64,000 nt of DNA from Oscillibacter sp. PC13 (lineage in GTDB: Bacteria; Bacillota; Clostridia; Oscillospirales; Oscillospiraceae): assembly GCF_900115635.1 (NCBI RefSeq), contig NZ_FOXE01000003.1:1-64000 (forward strand), in the 5' to 3' direction. The stretch's first letter is position 1, and each line of letters opens with the position of its first letter. The notes beneath the pieces were generated by a model. The model had not been told where the DNA came from. It saw only the letters and a list, made by a program, of their open reading frames with translations, and searched no databases. Shown in pieces: positions 23,236 through 36,195 of the stretch. The translations under genes and the position numbers were made by a program.

Positions 23236-23850
23236 ATGGAAAACAACACCTTTAAAAGCGTTGCGTTTGGTGGTTTTGACAAGCAGGACGTGATTCGTTA
23301 TATTGAGCAGACTGCCAAGGAGGCGGCTGCAGTGCAGGAGCGGCTACAGCAGGAGAATGACGGCCTGCGGGCGGAGCTTCAAACCACATCGGCTCAGCTA
23401 GAGAGATTACGCACGCAGTTAACGGAGCTTCAGAGGGAGCACGGTCAACTCCAGGACGCTCTGTCTCGCGAGCAGACTGCCAGACAGGCTCTGGAGCCCG
23501 CAAAGCCAGAGGCAGAGCGTTTGGCGGCAGAATTGGAGAGGCTGCGCCCGGATGCCGAGGCCTATGCCCAATTCCGGGAGCGGATTGGCGCCATTGAATG
23601 TGAGGCCAGAAAACGGGCCGCCGATCTGGAGGCATCTACAGTTGCGCGGCTGGAAGGAATGATCAGTTCCTTCCAGAAACAGTACCAAGAGCTGGTGACA
23701 ACTTTCGATTCCACTGCTACACATGTGACGGGAGAACTGCGGAAGGTTGAGGTCAATCTTGCCCAGCTTCCCAGGGCGATGGATCAGGCTGGCGTGGAAC
23801 TGAATGAGTTGTCTGCCGTTCTGGAACAAACGAAAAAACAGGAAAAATAA
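23236..23850 (+). CDS. Coiled-coil protein, DivIVA-like N-terminus
   Basis: The 204-residue protein opens FGGFDKQDVIRYIEQ, a short motif shared by DivIVA-like division proteins of Clostridia, and then forms a long coiled coil rich in Glu, Leu, Gln and Arg (about residues 25-140) with a helical tail. It has no membrane segment. A role in division, polar localisation or cell shape is inferred from this motif only. It stands alone between a promoter and a hairpin. Confidence 0.6.
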   Translation: MENNTFKSVAFGGFDKQDVIRYIEQTAKEAAAVQERLQQENDGLRAELQTTSAQLERLRTQLTELQREHGQLQDALSREQTARQALEPAKPEAERLAAELERLRPDAEAYAQFRERIGAIECEARKRAADLEASTVARLEGMISSFQKQYQELVTTFDSTATHVTGELRKVEVNLAQLPRAMDQAGVELNELSAVLEQTKKQEK

Positions 23851-24354
23851 GATCTCATTTGAAAGGGTTGGAGATTGGACGGCTGTCCAATCTCCGGCCC
23901 TGCTTTAAAAAGTTTTGGAAATCGGTATGAAGAAAAGCTGTTTCGCCTAAAATAAGACGGAATGGTGACACAAGCGTATGTTTCAGGCGCTTTGCAAATA
24001 TATTCATATAAATTGTCAGATCTGTGTGGATTTTTAAGAGGATATTATCTAAAAAAAAACATACTTTCTGCCTTCTTCGTGAGAAATGACAAGATGTATG
24101 AGAACTGCGACATTTTGGACTATATTTTTTGGAAAGATTTGCTTGCAAAGTTTGAAACTCTATCTTATACTAATACTAAATTTCAGCATAAGGCCGCTGC
24201 CTTTATACAAAAAGATGCTTTTGTCCGGATTTGTAACATCTGACAGAGACTGTCTATTGATCGAGTATAGAGAAGGTGGCATTCTATTATGCATAGAGGG
24301 AAGAAAGAGCATCAGGGATCTGGGACTGCAGTGGAAGAGAGAAGGTGAGAACAG
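23851..24354 (+). other. 504-base intergenic region before the V-ATPase operon
   Basis: The first part (23865-23900) is a strong hairpin of about 16 bp whose core is GGAGATTGGAC/GTCCAATCTCC. It ends the previous transcript, though only a short T stretch follows. The remainder is AT-rich and holds the V-ATPase promoter. Open frames across it have poor starts and composition unlike the neighbours, and I do not call a gene. Confidence 0.55.
24143..24171 (+). promoter_or_regulatory. Sigma-A promoter of the V-ATPase operon
   Basis: TTGCAA and TATACT are separated by 17 bases, about 184 bases before the first V-ATPase gene. Confidence 0.6.
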
Positions 24355-24669
24355 ATGTCACTGGAGGCAATTGAGAAAGTCTCGCAAGTCGAGTCAAAAA
24401 ACCGGGAGCGCAAGGCTGCCGCAGAAGCTGAGGCAAAGCAAATCATTGCCAATGCAGAGCGGGATGGTCTTGCGCTTTTACAAAAAGTGCGCGCAGAGGC
24501 AGCGGAGAATGGGAAAAATCTGCTGGCTCAGGCAGAGGCAAGAGCGGAGCAGCGTGCGGCGGAGATCGCCCGTTCAGCTGAACAGGAAGGCTGCATTCTG
24601 CGGGAAACTGCCGGGAAACACCTGGAAGAAGCTGCGGAGTTTATCGTCGGAAGGGTAGTGAACACTTGA
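24355..24669 (+). CDS. ntpF: V-type ATPase peripheral stalk subunit H/G
   Basis: The 104-residue protein is a single long amphipathic helix rich in Ala, Glu, Lys and Arg, as expected for the peripheral stalk subunit (H/G, NtpF) that pairs with subunit E. It is identified mainly by its place before the I subunit and by its coiled-coil form. GAAGGTGAG precedes the ATG. It opens the nine-gene operon whose order equals ntpFIKECGABD of Enterococcus hirae. Confidence 0.85.
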   Translation: MSLEAIEKVSQVESKNRERKAAAEAEAKQIIANAERDGLALLQKVRAEAAENGKNLLAQAEARAEQRAAEIARSAEQEGCILRETAGKHLEEAAEFIVGRVVNT

Positions 24670-24670
24670 G

Positions 24671-27102
<2,432 letters not shown>

Positions 27103-27124
27103 CCCCAGAGAAAGGGGACACAAC

Positions 27125-27718
27125 ATGAACGGAATCGAGAAAATTACAGCGCGCATCGATGAGGAGGCCCAGGCGGAGATTGACCGCATCCTGACGGATG
27201 CCAGGGCCAGGGCCGACGAAATTGCCGCCAAGTATCAGGCTCAGGCGGATGAGGAGGCAGCTGCTCTGGCTGCCCGAAACGAAAAATCCGCCGCAGAGCG
27301 AGAGGAACGTCTGGTAAGCGTGGCACAGATGGAGTCCCGGAAGGTGCTTTTGGCTGCCAAGCAGGAGATGGTGGAGAAGTCCTACGCCCTGGCGCTGGAA
27401 AAGCTCTGCGCTATGGCGGATGCGCAGTACGTAGAGGTGCTGGCTGCGCTGATGGTGCAGGCATCCTCCACCGGCCATGAGGAAGCGGTCTTTTCCAAGA
27501 AGGACCGGGAGCAGGTGGGCGAAGCTGCCGTCAAACGGGCCAATGAGCTGCTGCAGGGCGGTCGCTTGACACTCTCTGAGGAGACCCGTGGTATCACAGG
27601 CGGCTTTATCCTCAAGGAGGGCAATATCGAAGTCAACTGTACCTTCGAAACGCTGGTGCGCCTGCAGAAGGCGGAGACTGCGGGAGCAGTGGCAGAAAGA
27701 CTGTTCCCGAAAGGCTAA
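27125..27718 (+). CDS. ntpE: V-type ATPase peripheral stalk subunit E
   Basis: The 197-residue protein has the long Ala/Glu-rich N-terminal helix and a compact C-terminal domain (TRGITGGFILKEGNIEVNCTFETL) typical of subunit E, which joins the A3B3 head to the stator with subunit H. It lies between K and C as in other operons of this type. Confidence 0.92.
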   Translation: MNGIEKITARIDEEAQAEIDRILTDARARADEIAAKYQAQADEEAAALAARNEKSAAEREERLVSVAQMESRKVLLAAKQEMVEKSYALALEKLCAMADAQYVEVLAALMVQASSTGHEEAVFSKKDREQVGEAAVKRANELLQGGRLTLSEETRGITGGFILKEGNIEVNCTFETLVRLQKAETAGAVAERLFPKG

Positions 27719-27733
27719 CAAGGAGGAAGTGTC

Positions 27734-28738
27734 TTGTCGAAAACAATCAAAGACACCGATTACCTGGTCATCTCCGCTCGGATCAAGGCCATGGAAACCG
27801 GCCTTTTGACCCGGGAGCGGATGGAGCAGATTCTGGAGGCCCGCAGTGATGAGGAAGCGGCAAAAATTCTTCAGGAGTGCGGCTACCCGGCGCTGGATGC
27901 CCGGGATCCGGAGGCGCTGGATGCGGCGCTGTCCGCGGACCGGGAGGAGATGCTGGCCGACTTATCGGATGGTGCGCCGGATACCAGGTATATCGAGCTA
28001 TTCAAACTGAAATATGACTACCACAATGTCAAGGCGCTTCTAAAGGCAGAGGCGATGGGCACCGCACCGGACGGCATGCTGATGGATATGGGCCGGGTTC
28101 CGGTGAAGGAGCTGCAGGCAGCCGTCAGATCCGGTGAGCTGGACAGCCTGCCGCCGCTGCTGGCCCGGGCGGCCGAAGAGGCCCGGGAAGTATTGAACAC
28201 CACCCGGGATCCCCAACTCTCTGACACTGTTCTGGATCGCTGGTGTTACCGGGATATGGCGGATCTGGCAGAGCAGACGGGAAGCGAATTCCTGAAGGGA
28301 TATGTGCAGACGGTTGTGGATGCGCTGAACCTGCGGACGCTGGTGCGGGCCATCCGGATGGGAAAGAGCGAGGAGTTCCTCCGCGGCGTTTTGCTGGAGG
28401 GCGGCAGTGTCGCCGCCGCATCCATTTTGACGGTCTGTGCCAACCGCGGCAGCGGGCTGAACGACCTGTATGGGCCGACGCGTTTTCAGGCGGCGGCCGA
28501 GGCCGGGACAGCGGCGCTGAAGGGCGGCGCATTGACAGAGTTTGAGAAACTCTGCGACGATGCGGTGAGTGAATACCTCGCTGGAGCGCAGATGGTGCCC
28601 TTCGGCGAGGCGCCGCTGGTGGGCTATCTGGCGGCACGGGAGACCGAGTACACCAATCTGCGGATTCTGCTGATGGGACGCGGTGCCGGCCTTGCGCCGG
28701 AGGTGATCCGCTCCCGTCTGCGGCAAAGCTATGTATAA
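27734..28738 (+). CDS. ntpC: V-type ATPase subunit C
   Basis: The 334-residue helical protein forms the funnel that seats the central stalk on the K ring. Characteristic parts are DYLVISARIKAMETGLL near the start, LFKLKYDYHNVKALLKA, and NLRILLMGR near the end. It starts with TTG at 27734, preceded by AGGAGGAAGTGTC; no ATG fits better. Confidence 0.93.
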   Translation: MSKTIKDTDYLVISARIKAMETGLLTRERMEQILEARSDEEAAKILQECGYPALDARDPEALDAALSADREEMLADLSDGAPDTRYIELFKLKYDYHNVKALLKAEAMGTAPDGMLMDMGRVPVKELQAAVRSGELDSLPPLLARAAEEAREVLNTTRDPQLSDTVLDRWCYRDMADLAEQTGSEFLKGYVQTVVDALNLRTLVRAIRMGKSEEFLRGVLLEGGSVAAASILTVCANRGSGLNDLYGPTRFQAAAEAGTAALKGGALTEFEKLCDDAVSEYLAGAQMVPFGEAPLVGYLAARETEYTNLRILLMGRGAGLAPEVIRSRLRQSYV

Positions 28739-28750
28739 GGCGGTGCAGGC

Positions 28751-29068
28751 ATGGCAGTCATGTATCAGATCGCCGTTGTGGGCGATTGGGAGTCTGTGAT
28801 GGGCTTCCGGGCTTTGGGGCTGGACACCTATCCTGTCACCTCTGTGGAGGAGGCGCGGAAGACGGTTCATGAGCTGGCAAAGACCAACTGCGCAGTGATT
28901 TACCTTACGGAACAGCTGGCAAAGGACATGGAGGACGTGCTCTCCCGGTACAAGGACGAGCTGCGGCCGGCCATCATTCTTATCCCAGGCCGGGAGGGAT
29001 CTCTGGGCATTGGAAAGGACCATATTCAAAAGGCCATTGAGCGGGCAGTCGGAGCCGATATTCTGTAA
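28751..29068 (+). CDS. ntpG: V-type ATPase subunit F (NtpG)
   Basis: The 105-residue protein has the Rossmann-like subunit F fold: [31 protein letters not shown] and [13 protein letters not shown]. It binds the central stalk with subunit D. It lies 12 bases after ntpC. Confidence 0.93.
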   Translation: MAVMYQIAVVGDWESVMGFRALGLDTYPVTSVEEARKTVHELAKTNCAVIYLTEQLAKDMEDVLSRYKDELRPAIILIPGREGSLGIGKDHIQKAIERAVGADIL

Positions 29069-29138
29069 AGGATATGGACTTGCTCCCTGTGAGAAACAGC
29101 CTCGGAAGAGAATTTTCCAAGGAAGAAGGTATTCTATT

Positions 29139-30914
29139 TTGAGCGGTAAAGTTGTGAAAGTATCCGGACCGCTGGTTGTGGCAACGGGCCTGAAGGACGC
29201 CAATATGTCCGACGTGGTCCGTGTCGGCCCCCAGCATCTGATTGGCGAAATTTTGACAATGAAGGGCGACTCCGCCTCTATCCAGGTCTATGAAGAGACC
29301 TCCGGCCTTGGCCCCGGCGCCGAGGTGATCACCACCGGCGCTCCCATGAGTGTGGAGCTTGGCCCCGGCATGATTGAGGGCATCTACGACGGAATTCAGC
29401 GCCCGCTGGAAAAAATTGTGGAGAAGGTTGGCCCCTGCATTACCCGCGGCGTAGAGGTTCCCGCCATCGACCATGAGAAAAAGTGGGCCTTTACGCCCAT
29501 TGCGGCTGTCGGCGCCCAGGTGATTGGCGGCGATATCATCGGCACCGTGCCGGAGACAGAGGTCGTGCTCCATAAGATTATGGTGCCGCCGAATCTGAAG
29601 GGCACCATCACGAAGATTGCCCCGGCAGGGGAGTATACGGTGCTGGACACCATCGCCACCCTGAAGACCGACGACGGCAGGGAAGTGGAGCTGGCCATGG
29701 CCCAGAAGTGGCCTGTCCGAATTGGACGGCCCTATCAGCATAAGTATCCCCCCAAGCGCCCCTTGTGCTCCGGCCAGCGGGTTATCGATACCATGTTCCC
29801 CATTGCCAAGGGCGGTACGGCGGCTGTGCCCGGCCCCTTCGGATCCGGCAAGACCGTGGTACAGCACCAGCTGGCCAAGTGGTCCGATGTGGACATTGTG
29901 GTTTACATCGGCTGCGGCGAGCGCGGCAACGAGATGACCGACGTACTCCGGGAATTCCCGGAGCTGAAGGATCCACGTACCGGTGAATCCCTGATGAAGC
30001 GGACAGTGCTGATTGCCAACACTTCCGACATGCCCGTGGCTGCCCGTGAGGCGTCTGTTTATACCGGCATTACCATCGCCGAGTATTTCCGGGACATGGG
30101 CTACGACGTGGCCGTCATTGCCGACTCCACCTCCCGCTGGGCCGAGGCGCTGCGTGAGATGTCCGGCCGTCTGGAGGAGATGCCCGGTGAGGAAGGCTAT
30201 CCCGCCTATCTGGCTTCCCGTCTGGCCCAGTTCTACGAGCGGGCTGGCTCCGTGGAGTGCATCGGATCCGACGAGCGACGGGGCAGCCTGACCGCCGTCG
30301 GCGCCGTATCGCCTCCCGGCGGCGACCTCTCCGAGCCTGTCAGCCAGGCCACGATGCGGATTGTCAAGGTATTCTGGGCGCTGGACGCCTCTCTGGCCTA
30401 TAAGCGGCATTTCCCGGCCATCAACTGGCTGAATTCTTATTCTTTGTATCTGGATTCCCTGAAGCCCTGGTTTGATGAGAATCTGGGTGCGGATTTCATG
30501 GAGAACCGCGGCCGTGCCATGAGTATTCTGCAGAGCGAGGCCAGCTTGAATGAGATTGTGCAGCTGGTGGGTAAGGACGCGCTGTCTCCCACCGATCAGC
30601 TGACGCTGGAGGTGGCCAGAATGGTGCGTGAGGACTTCCTGCAGCAGAATGCCTTCATGGATGTGGACGGCTTCTCCAGCTACGATCGGCAGGAAAAGTT
30701 GCTGGCTATGATCCTCAATTATGAGGATTTGTGCCGCGGCGCCATTGAAAAAGGTGCCGGCGTCATGAAGCTGTTTGACATTCCGGCCCGGGAAAAGATT
30801 GGCCGTGCCAAGAGTGTGCCGGCTGAAGAATATGAGAAGGTCTATCAGCAGATTGAGACGGAAATGTCTGCGGAGATCGCGGCTGTGGCCGCTGAGGGAG
30901 GTGAGGACGCATGA
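29139..30914 (+). CDS. ntpA: V-type ATPase catalytic subunit A
   Basis: The 591-residue protein is the catalytic head subunit. It has the P-loop GPFGSGKT in [15 protein letters not shown], the insert region of V-type A chains, [13 protein letters not shown], and [20 protein letters not shown]. The start is TTG at 29139 with AAGGAAGAAGG nine bases upstream; an upstream in-frame ATG would add 43 residues unlike the family. The last bases overlap ntpB (ATGA). Confidence 0.97.
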   Translation: MSGKVVKVSGPLVVATGLKDANMSDVVRVGPQHLIGEILTMKGDSASIQVYEETSGLGPGAEVITTGAPMSVELGPGMIEGIYDGIQRPLEKIVEKVGPCITRGVEVPAIDHEKKWAFTPIAAVGAQVIGGDIIGTVPETEVVLHKIMVPPNLKGTITKIAPAGEYTVLDTIATLKTDDGREVELAMAQKWPVRIGRPYQHKYPPKRPLCSGQRVIDTMFPIAKGGTAAVPGPFGSGKTVVQHQLAKWSDVDIVVYIGCGERGNEMTDVLREFPELKDPRTGESLMKRTVLIANTSDMPVAAREASVYTGITIAEYFRDMGYDVAVIADSTSRWAEALREMSGRLEEMPGEEGYPAYLASRLAQFYERAGSVECIGSDERRGSLTAVGAVSPPGGDLSEPVSQATMRIVKVFWALDASLAYKRHFPAINWLNSYSLYLDSLKPWFDENLGADFMENRGRAMSILQSEASLNEIVQLVGKDALSPTDQLTLEVARMVREDFLQQNAFMDVDGFSSYDRQEKLLAMILNYEDLCRGAIEKGAGVMKLFDIPAREKIGRAKSVPAEEYEKVYQQIETEMSAEIAAVAAEGGEDA

Positions 30915-32299
30915 TCCGGGAATACAGAACGGTTGAGGAGATTGTCAGTCCTCTGATGATGGTCCGCCAGGTGGAGGGCGTCACGTATGATGAACTGGTA
31001 GAAGTTCAGCTGCACGATGGATCCATCCGCCGGGGCAAGGTATTGGAGGTCAACGGTGACACCGCCGTGGTACAGCTGTTTGAGTCCGCTGCCGGCATCA
31101 ATCTGGCGGACGCCAAGGTTCGATTCCTGGGCCATCCGCTGCAGCTGGGTGTGTCCGCCGACATGCTGGGCCGCGTGTTTAACGGTATGGGTGAACCCAT
31201 CGACGGCGGTCCGGAGATCATTCCGGAGGAATACCGGGATATCAACGGTCTGCCCATGAATCCGGCGGCCCGGGACTATCCCAATGAATTTATTCAGACT
31301 GGCATTTCCACCATCGACGGTCTGAACACCCTGGTCCGCGGCCAAAAGCTGCCGATTTTCTCCGGATCCGGCCTGCCCCATGCCAATCTGGCGGCCCAGA
31401 TTGCCCGTCAGGCCAAGGTGCGGGGGGATGAAGCCAGCAACTTCGCCGTGGTGTTTGCCGCCATCGGCATCACCTTCGAGGAATCCGAATTCTTCGTCAG
31501 CGAATTCCGCCGCACCGGGGCCATTGACCGGACGGTGCTGTTCTCAAACCTTGCAAACGACCCGGCCGTTGAACGTATCAGCACGCCCCGTATGGCCCTG
31601 ACTGCCGCTGAGTATCTGGCCTTTGAAAAGGGTATGCATGTATTGGTCATCATGACCGACATCACCAACTATGCAGAGGCCCTCCGGGAGGTTTCTGCAG
31701 CCAAGAAGGAAGTTCCCGGCCGCCGCGGTTTCCCAGGCTACCTGTACACGGACCTGGCCACGCTGTATGAACGGGCCGGTCGTCGGCTGGGCTGCCCTGG
31801 CTCTATCACCCTGATCCCCATCCTGACCATGCCGGAGGATGACAAGACCCATCCCATTCCCGACCTGACCGGCTATATCACGGAGGGGCAGATTATTCTG
31901 AGCCGGGAGCTGTACCGCAAGGGCATCCATCCTCCGGTGGATGTGCTGCCCAGCCTGAGCCGTCTGAAGGATAAGGGCATTGGCGAGGGCAAGACCCGGG
32001 AGGATCACGCCAACACCATGAACCAGCTGTTTGCGGCCTACTCCACCGGCAAGGATAACAAGGAGCTGATGAGCATTCTGGGTGAGGCCGCCTTGACACC
32101 TACCGATCTGCTGTACGCCAAGTTTGCCGATGAGTTTGAGAAACGGTATGTCAACCAGGGCTATGAGGAAAACCGCTCCATTGAGGAGACGCTGGATCTT
32201 GGCTGGGAGCTGCTTTCCATTCTGCCCAAGGCAGAACTGAAGCGCATTAAGCCCGAGTATATTGAAAAATACTGGCCCAAGAAAAACGAAGCGCAGTAA
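30911..32299 (+). CDS. ntpB: V-type ATPase regulatory subunit B
   Basis: The 462-residue non-catalytic head subunit has the degenerate nucleotide loop [35 protein letters not shown], and [19 protein letters not shown]. It alternates with A in the head. Its ATG overlaps the ntpA stop. Confidence 0.97.
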   Translation: MIREYRTVEEIVSPLMMVRQVEGVTYDELVEVQLHDGSIRRGKVLEVNGDTAVVQLFESAAGINLADAKVRFLGHPLQLGVSADMLGRVFNGMGEPIDGGPEIIPEEYRDINGLPMNPAARDYPNEFIQTGISTIDGLNTLVRGQKLPIFSGSGLPHANLAAQIARQAKVRGDEASNFAVVFAAIGITFEESEFFVSEFRRTGAIDRTVLFSNLANDPAVERISTPRMALTAAEYLAFEKGMHVLVIMTDITNYAEALREVSAAKKEVPGRRGFPGYLYTDLATLYERAGRRLGCPGSITLIPILTMPEDDKTHPIPDLTGYITEGQIILSRELYRKGIHPPVDVLPSLSRLKDKGIGEGKTREDHANTMNQLFAAYSTGKDNKELMSILGEAALTPTDLLYAKFADEFEKRYVNQGYEENRSIEETLDLGWELLSILPKAELKRIKPEYIEKYWPKKNEAQ

Positions 32300-32314
32300 A
32301 GGAGGGGGTACCCA

Positions 32315-33013
32315 ATGGCAAATATTACGGTAAACCCCACCCGTATGGAGCTGACCCGCCTGAAGGGAAAGCTGAAAACTGCCCAGCGGGGCCACAAGCT
32401 TCTCAAGGACAAGCGGGACGAGCTGATGAAGCAGTTCCTGGATACCGTGCGGGAGGTAAAATCCCTCCGCGCTGAAGTAGAGGCGGATCTGATGACAGTC
32501 CACAAGTCCTTTACCGTGGCTTCGGCCCTCATGAGCTCCGAGGCCATGGAGCAGGCATTGCTGTATCCGAAGCAGAGTGTGGAGCTGACGATGAACATGA
32601 AGAATATCATGTCCGTCAATGTTCCGGTCTATGATTTCCAGACAAAGACGAAGTCCGACTCCGACATCTATCCCTATGGCTTTGCGGCAACTTCCGGCGA
32701 GTTGGACACCGCCGTGGACGCACTGGGAAAGGTATTCCAGAAAATGCTGAAGCTGGCGGAGATCGAAAAGTCCGCACAGCTGATGGCGGAGGAAATTGAA
32801 AAGACCCGCCGCCGTGTCAACGCGCTGGAGTATGTGATGATTCCCAACACACAGGAGGCCATCCGCTACATTACGATGAAGCTGGATGAAAATGACAGAT
32901 CCACTACGACCCGCCTGATGAAGGTGAAAGATATGCTGCTGAAAGAGGCCATTGAGGAGCAGCGTGCCAGGGATGCCGCGGCCATGGTACGATTTCAGGA
33001 ACAAGAGTCTTGA
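32315..33013 (+). CDS. ntpD: V-type ATPase central stalk subunit D
   Basis: The 232-residue protein is the long helical hairpin of the rotor axle: NPTRMELTRLKGKLKTAQRG at the start, KDKRDELMKQF, and RRRVNALEYVMIPNTQEAI near the end, which is the family signature. AAAGGAGGGGG precedes the ATG. It ends the operon at a strong terminator. Confidence 0.96.
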   Translation: MANITVNPTRMELTRLKGKLKTAQRGHKLLKDKRDELMKQFLDTVREVKSLRAEVEADLMTVHKSFTVASALMSSEAMEQALLYPKQSVELTMNMKNIMSVNVPVYDFQTKTKSDSDIYPYGFAATSGELDTAVDALGKVFQKMLKLAEIEKSAQLMAEEIEKTRRRVNALEYVMIPNTQEAIRYITMKLDENDRSTTTRLMKVKDMLLKEAIEEQRARDAAAMVRFQEQES

Positions 33014-33026
33014 CAAGAGAAACAAG

Positions 33027-33062
33027 AAGCGGTACAGTTTTTCCGAACTGTACCGCTTTTTT
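33027..33062 (+). terminator. Terminator of the V-ATPase operon
   Basis: A 13-bp perfect stem AAGCGGTACAGTT / AACTGTACCGCTT is followed by six T residues. Confidence 0.85.
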
Positions 33063-33094
33063 GATTTCATAGTTGAAAAAGGAGAGAATTACCA

Positions 33095-34300
33095 ATGTAT
33101 TGTGTACATCCCATTTTGCCGGATCTATTCTGGGTGGGGGCCTCTGACCGGCGCTTGGCCCAGTTTGAAAATGCCTTTCCTATCTCCCGCGGCGTCAGTT
33201 ACAATGCCTATCTGCTGATGGACGAGCAGACCGTTCTGCTGGATACAGTGGACAAGGCCGTTGGAGAGGTGTTTTTCGAAAATCTGGAGCACGTTTTGAA
33301 CGGCCGGGAGCTGGACTATATTGTGGTGAACCATATGGAGCCGGATCACTGCGCCACTTTGACGGAGACCCTGCGCCGCTATCCTCAGGCAAAGGTGGTA
33401 GGCAATGCCAAAACGCTCACCATGATTGGCCAGTTTTTTACCTGTGATCTAACCGATCGGGCCATGACTGTGAAGGAGGGCGACACCCTGGTCACCGGGC
33501 ACCACACCCTGACCTTTGTAATGGCCCCCATGGTACATTGGCCAGAGGCCATGGTAACCTATGACACTACGGATAAGATCCTTTTCTCTGCCGATGCATT
33601 TGGAACCTTCGGTGCCATTAACGGCAATTTGTTTGCTGATGAGGTGTGCTTTGAACGGGAGTGGCTGGATGACGCCCGCCGGTACTACAGCAACATTGTG
33701 GGCAAATATGGAATGCAGGTGCAGTCTTTGCTGAAAAAAGCTTCCGGACTGGAGATTGCCTGCCTCTGCCCCCTGCACGGTCCTGTGTGGCGGAAGGATG
33801 TCAACTGGTTTGTGGACAAGTATCAAAAGTGGAGCACCTATACACCGGAGGATAGGGGCGTTGCTATTTTTTGCGGCAGCGTCTATGGCCACACAGAGAA
33901 CGCCGCCGAAATTCTGGCTGCCTGCTTGGCAGAGAAAGGCGTAAAGAACATCCGGCTGTTCGATGTGTCCGTTACCCATGTCTCCGAGCTGGTGAGTGAA
34001 GCCTTCCGATGCAGCCATCTGGTGTTTGCATCTGCTACATACAACAATGGGATTTTCACTCCCATGGAAAACCTGCTGCTGGATTTGAAAGCGCACAATC
34101 TGCAAAACCGCACAGTGGCCATAGTGGAAAACGGATCTTGGGCTCCACAGTCTGGAAAGCTGATGCGGGAGATTCTGGAGAACATGAAGAATATAACGCT
34201 GCTGGAGAATGCCATCACCCTGAAGTCCTCTGTCAAGGAGGAGCAGCGCGCGGCACTGGAAGCTTTGGCAGATCAGCTGGCCGCCGATATTTTAGGATGA
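33095..34300 (+). CDS. fprA: Flavodiiron protein (FprA, A-type flavoprotein)
   Basis: The 401-residue protein joins a metallo-beta-lactamase-like diiron domain and a flavodoxin domain (from about residue 255, IFCGSVYGHTENAAE). The diiron ligands are His80, Glu82, Asp84 and His85 (NHMEPDH), His148 (MVHWPEAM), Asp167 (SADAFGTFG) and His228 (CPLHGPV), a full set. These enzymes reduce oxygen to water or NO to N2O in anaerobes. AAAGGAGAG precedes the ATG. Its natural terminator seems to be interrupted by the island that follows. Confidence 0.95.
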   Translation: MYCVHPILPDLFWVGASDRRLAQFENAFPISRGVSYNAYLLMDEQTVLLDTVDKAVGEVFFENLEHVLNGRELDYIVVNHMEPDHCATLTETLRRYPQAKVVGNAKTLTMIGQFFTCDLTDRAMTVKEGDTLVTGHHTLTFVMAPMVHWPEAMVTYDTTDKILFSADAFGTFGAINGNLFADEVCFEREWLDDARRYYSNIVGKYGMQVQSLLKKASGLEIACLCPLHGPVWRKDVNWFVDKYQKWSTYTPEDRGVAIFCGSVYGHTENAAEILAACLAEKGVKNIRLFDVSVTHVSELVSEAFRCSHLVFASATYNNGIFTPMENLLLDLKAHNLQNRTVAIVENGSWAPQSGKLMREILENMKNITLLENAITLKSSVKEEQRAALEALADQLAADILG

Positions 34301-34319
34301 GTCCCATCTGCGCAGGATA

Positions 34320-34335
34320 AAAAAAGAGCCGCTTC
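34320..34335. repeat. Left half of a split terminator hairpin / inverted repeat
   Basis: GATAAAAAAAGAGCCGCTT begins just inside the end of fprA at 34317 and is the near-perfect reverse complement of AAGCGGCTCTTTTTTATC at 42886-42903, 8.5 kb away. Together they would form the terminator of fprA. Confidence 0.5.
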
Positions 34336-34376
34336 GGGTACTCCTGATAGGGGTATCTTCGGGTGCGTCCTCGGAA

Positions 34377-35597
34377 TTAGGCGGACAGCGCGTCAGCGCT
34401 GTCTACCTTTTCAGTTGTTTTCGCAAAGAATGGATCTTCTGCTTCATTCAGGTCAAAACCTCTGAACCGGATGCGTACCATTTGCGGCGCATGCCTGGAA
34501 TATTTAACTTCTTTTTCGTAGACGATGATTTTGGACACAAATACCCGCAGTAGCTCGGGAGTCAGTTCGGTCATGTCTGTGTACTTTCTGGCCTTGGCGA
34601 TGAAGTTCCTGGCATTCGCTACGCTGCTCCGCAGCTTTTCCAGCCTCTCGATTGCTGCAGGAATGGCTTCCGCCAGCTGCGCCTTCTCCTTGGAATACGC
34701 TTCAGACAGTAATCGGAACTGCTCATTGCTTACCCGTCCGAGAGCGCTGTCCTCATACATACGCTTGAATACCGTGTCCAATTCAGCGTCGCACTTGCGC
34801 ATGGCGGACAGTTCACGCTCCACCATCTTAATCTCCTTCGCTACTTCTGTGGACTGCTTTTGCTGGATGTATTCCGCGAACTTTTCAGGATAATTTCTGG
34901 CGAACTCCGCTGTTCTGCGAATGGTCTCCAGCACGATCTCCTTGATCGCCACCTCCCGGATGTAGTGGGCCGTGCAGACAGCCGAGCCTTCCTTTTTGTA
35001 GGTTCGGCAAGTAAAGTTGGTCTGTTCAGGCTTCATCGTGTGCGCCCGGTGCAGCACCATGGGTTTGCCGCAGTCTGCGCAGTACACCAATCCAGAGAAC
35101 ATATTCTGCTCGTCCATATTCGTGCGGCGGCGTTTGTGGGAACGCACTTCCTGCACGATGTCCCATGTCTCCTGATCTACCAGCGCCTCATGTGTGTTCT
35201 CGAAGATGAGCCATTCAGATTTTGGACGCTCACGCTTCTTTTTGTCCTTGTAGGACTTCGTGCTGTAGCGCATGTTGACCGTATGGCCCAGGTACACCAT
35301 GTTCTCCAGCAAATCAGCCACCATATCGCTGGTCCAGTTATAAGGTCGCTCGGTATTCAGACCGGAGTGGGAGATGCCATATTTTGTGTAAGCATACATA
35401 GAGGGAGAAAGGATCTGTTCCCCTTTGAGCTGCCGTGCGATCTGTGAGGGGCCAAGGCCGCTTGCACACATGGCAAAGATCCGCCTGACGATCTGTACGG
35501 CTTCGTCATCCACCACAAGAGGACCGTCCTTGATCTCATTTTTACGGTAGCCGTATGGAGCACGGGTGCTGAGGCGAACTCCGCATAGATGCAGCAA
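34377..35597 (-). pseudogene. Large serine recombinase lacking its catalytic domain
   Basis: The remaining 406 residues hold the recombinase DNA-binding domain (TRAPYGYRKNEI, IFAMCASGLGPSQIARQLK), the zinc ribbon (FSGLVYCADCGKPM with a later Cys pair CRTYKKEGSAVC), and a long coiled coil before the C-terminal end. The N-terminal resolvase domain with the nucleophilic Ser is missing, and the upstream DNA does not encode it in any frame I can see. It is therefore not expected to recombine DNA by itself. The gene follows two small genes of the same strand and marks the left part of a mobile island. Confidence 0.75.
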
Positions 35598-35634
35598 TGG
35601 AAAACTGCGAGATTTGGGTCTTCAGGATACGGAA

Positions 35635-36192
35635 TTATGTGCCCTCGCCCAGAAGTTCACAGAGAATGCGGATCAGCTCTAATCCGCTTCGGAACGCATA
35701 GGTGTCATTATTCTTTGCGTTGACCAGAACACCCTGCACACTTGCGTGCTGTCGGGAGTAAACGCGGATATAAAAATTGGCCAGTTTTCCTTTAGGCGCT
35801 CGCAGCGTCTCCATGGAGTAAAATGGAGGTTGCCTTGAAAGCGGCGCATCATCCACAGCCTTTTCCAATGCCTTTTTTGCGCGCTTTCGTTTCTTTTGGA
35901 TCGGAACAGCCTTGCTCAGTTCAACATACGACTGAGGCATCTTTGCTCTTTCCATAACGGATTCCACTAAAATGAGCAGACGATCCAGACTGGAAAAAGG
36001 CGTGGCATCCTCAAAGTAGAAGTTATACAGGCAGCCGGAAGCAAGCCTGTTTTCGAAGGAATCGATGCTGATGATCATGGTATTGCAATATTCCGGCCAT
36101 CGGCCACCATCGCGGGGGATATCGTCCTCCGAAATGTATTTTGGTGTCAGGAACTCGTCCCCCACCACAATGCATTGTTCACTCATGGACAC
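35635..36192 (-). CDS. Hypothetical protein, 185 residues, mobile-island associated
   Basis: I do not recognise a named domain. The C-terminal third (KLANFYIRVYSRQHASVQGVL, then FRSGLELIRIL) looks like a conserved segment found in accessory genes next to recombinases of gut Firmicutes; that is a recollection, not a search result. A Lys/Arg-rich segment KKRKRAKKALEKA lies mid-protein. It follows the 75-residue gene by 3 bases and precedes the recombinase fragment, so the three form one transcription unit. Confidence 0.6.
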   Translation of the reverse strand: MSMSEQCIVVGDEFLTPKYISEDDIPRDGGRWPEYCNTMIISIDSFENRLASGCLYNFYFEDATPFSSLDRLLILVESVMERAKMPQSYVELSKAVPIQKKRKRAKKALEKAVDDAPLSRQPPFYSMETLRAPKGKLANFYIRVYSRQHASVQGVLVNAKNNDTYAFRSGLELIRILCELLGEGT

Positions 36193-36195
36193 ACC

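Noticed and set aside
24086-24658. A 190-residue plus-strand frame overlapping ntpF
   Set aside because: It runs in the wrong frame through ntpF and the AT-rich promoter region, and its composition is unlike a protein.
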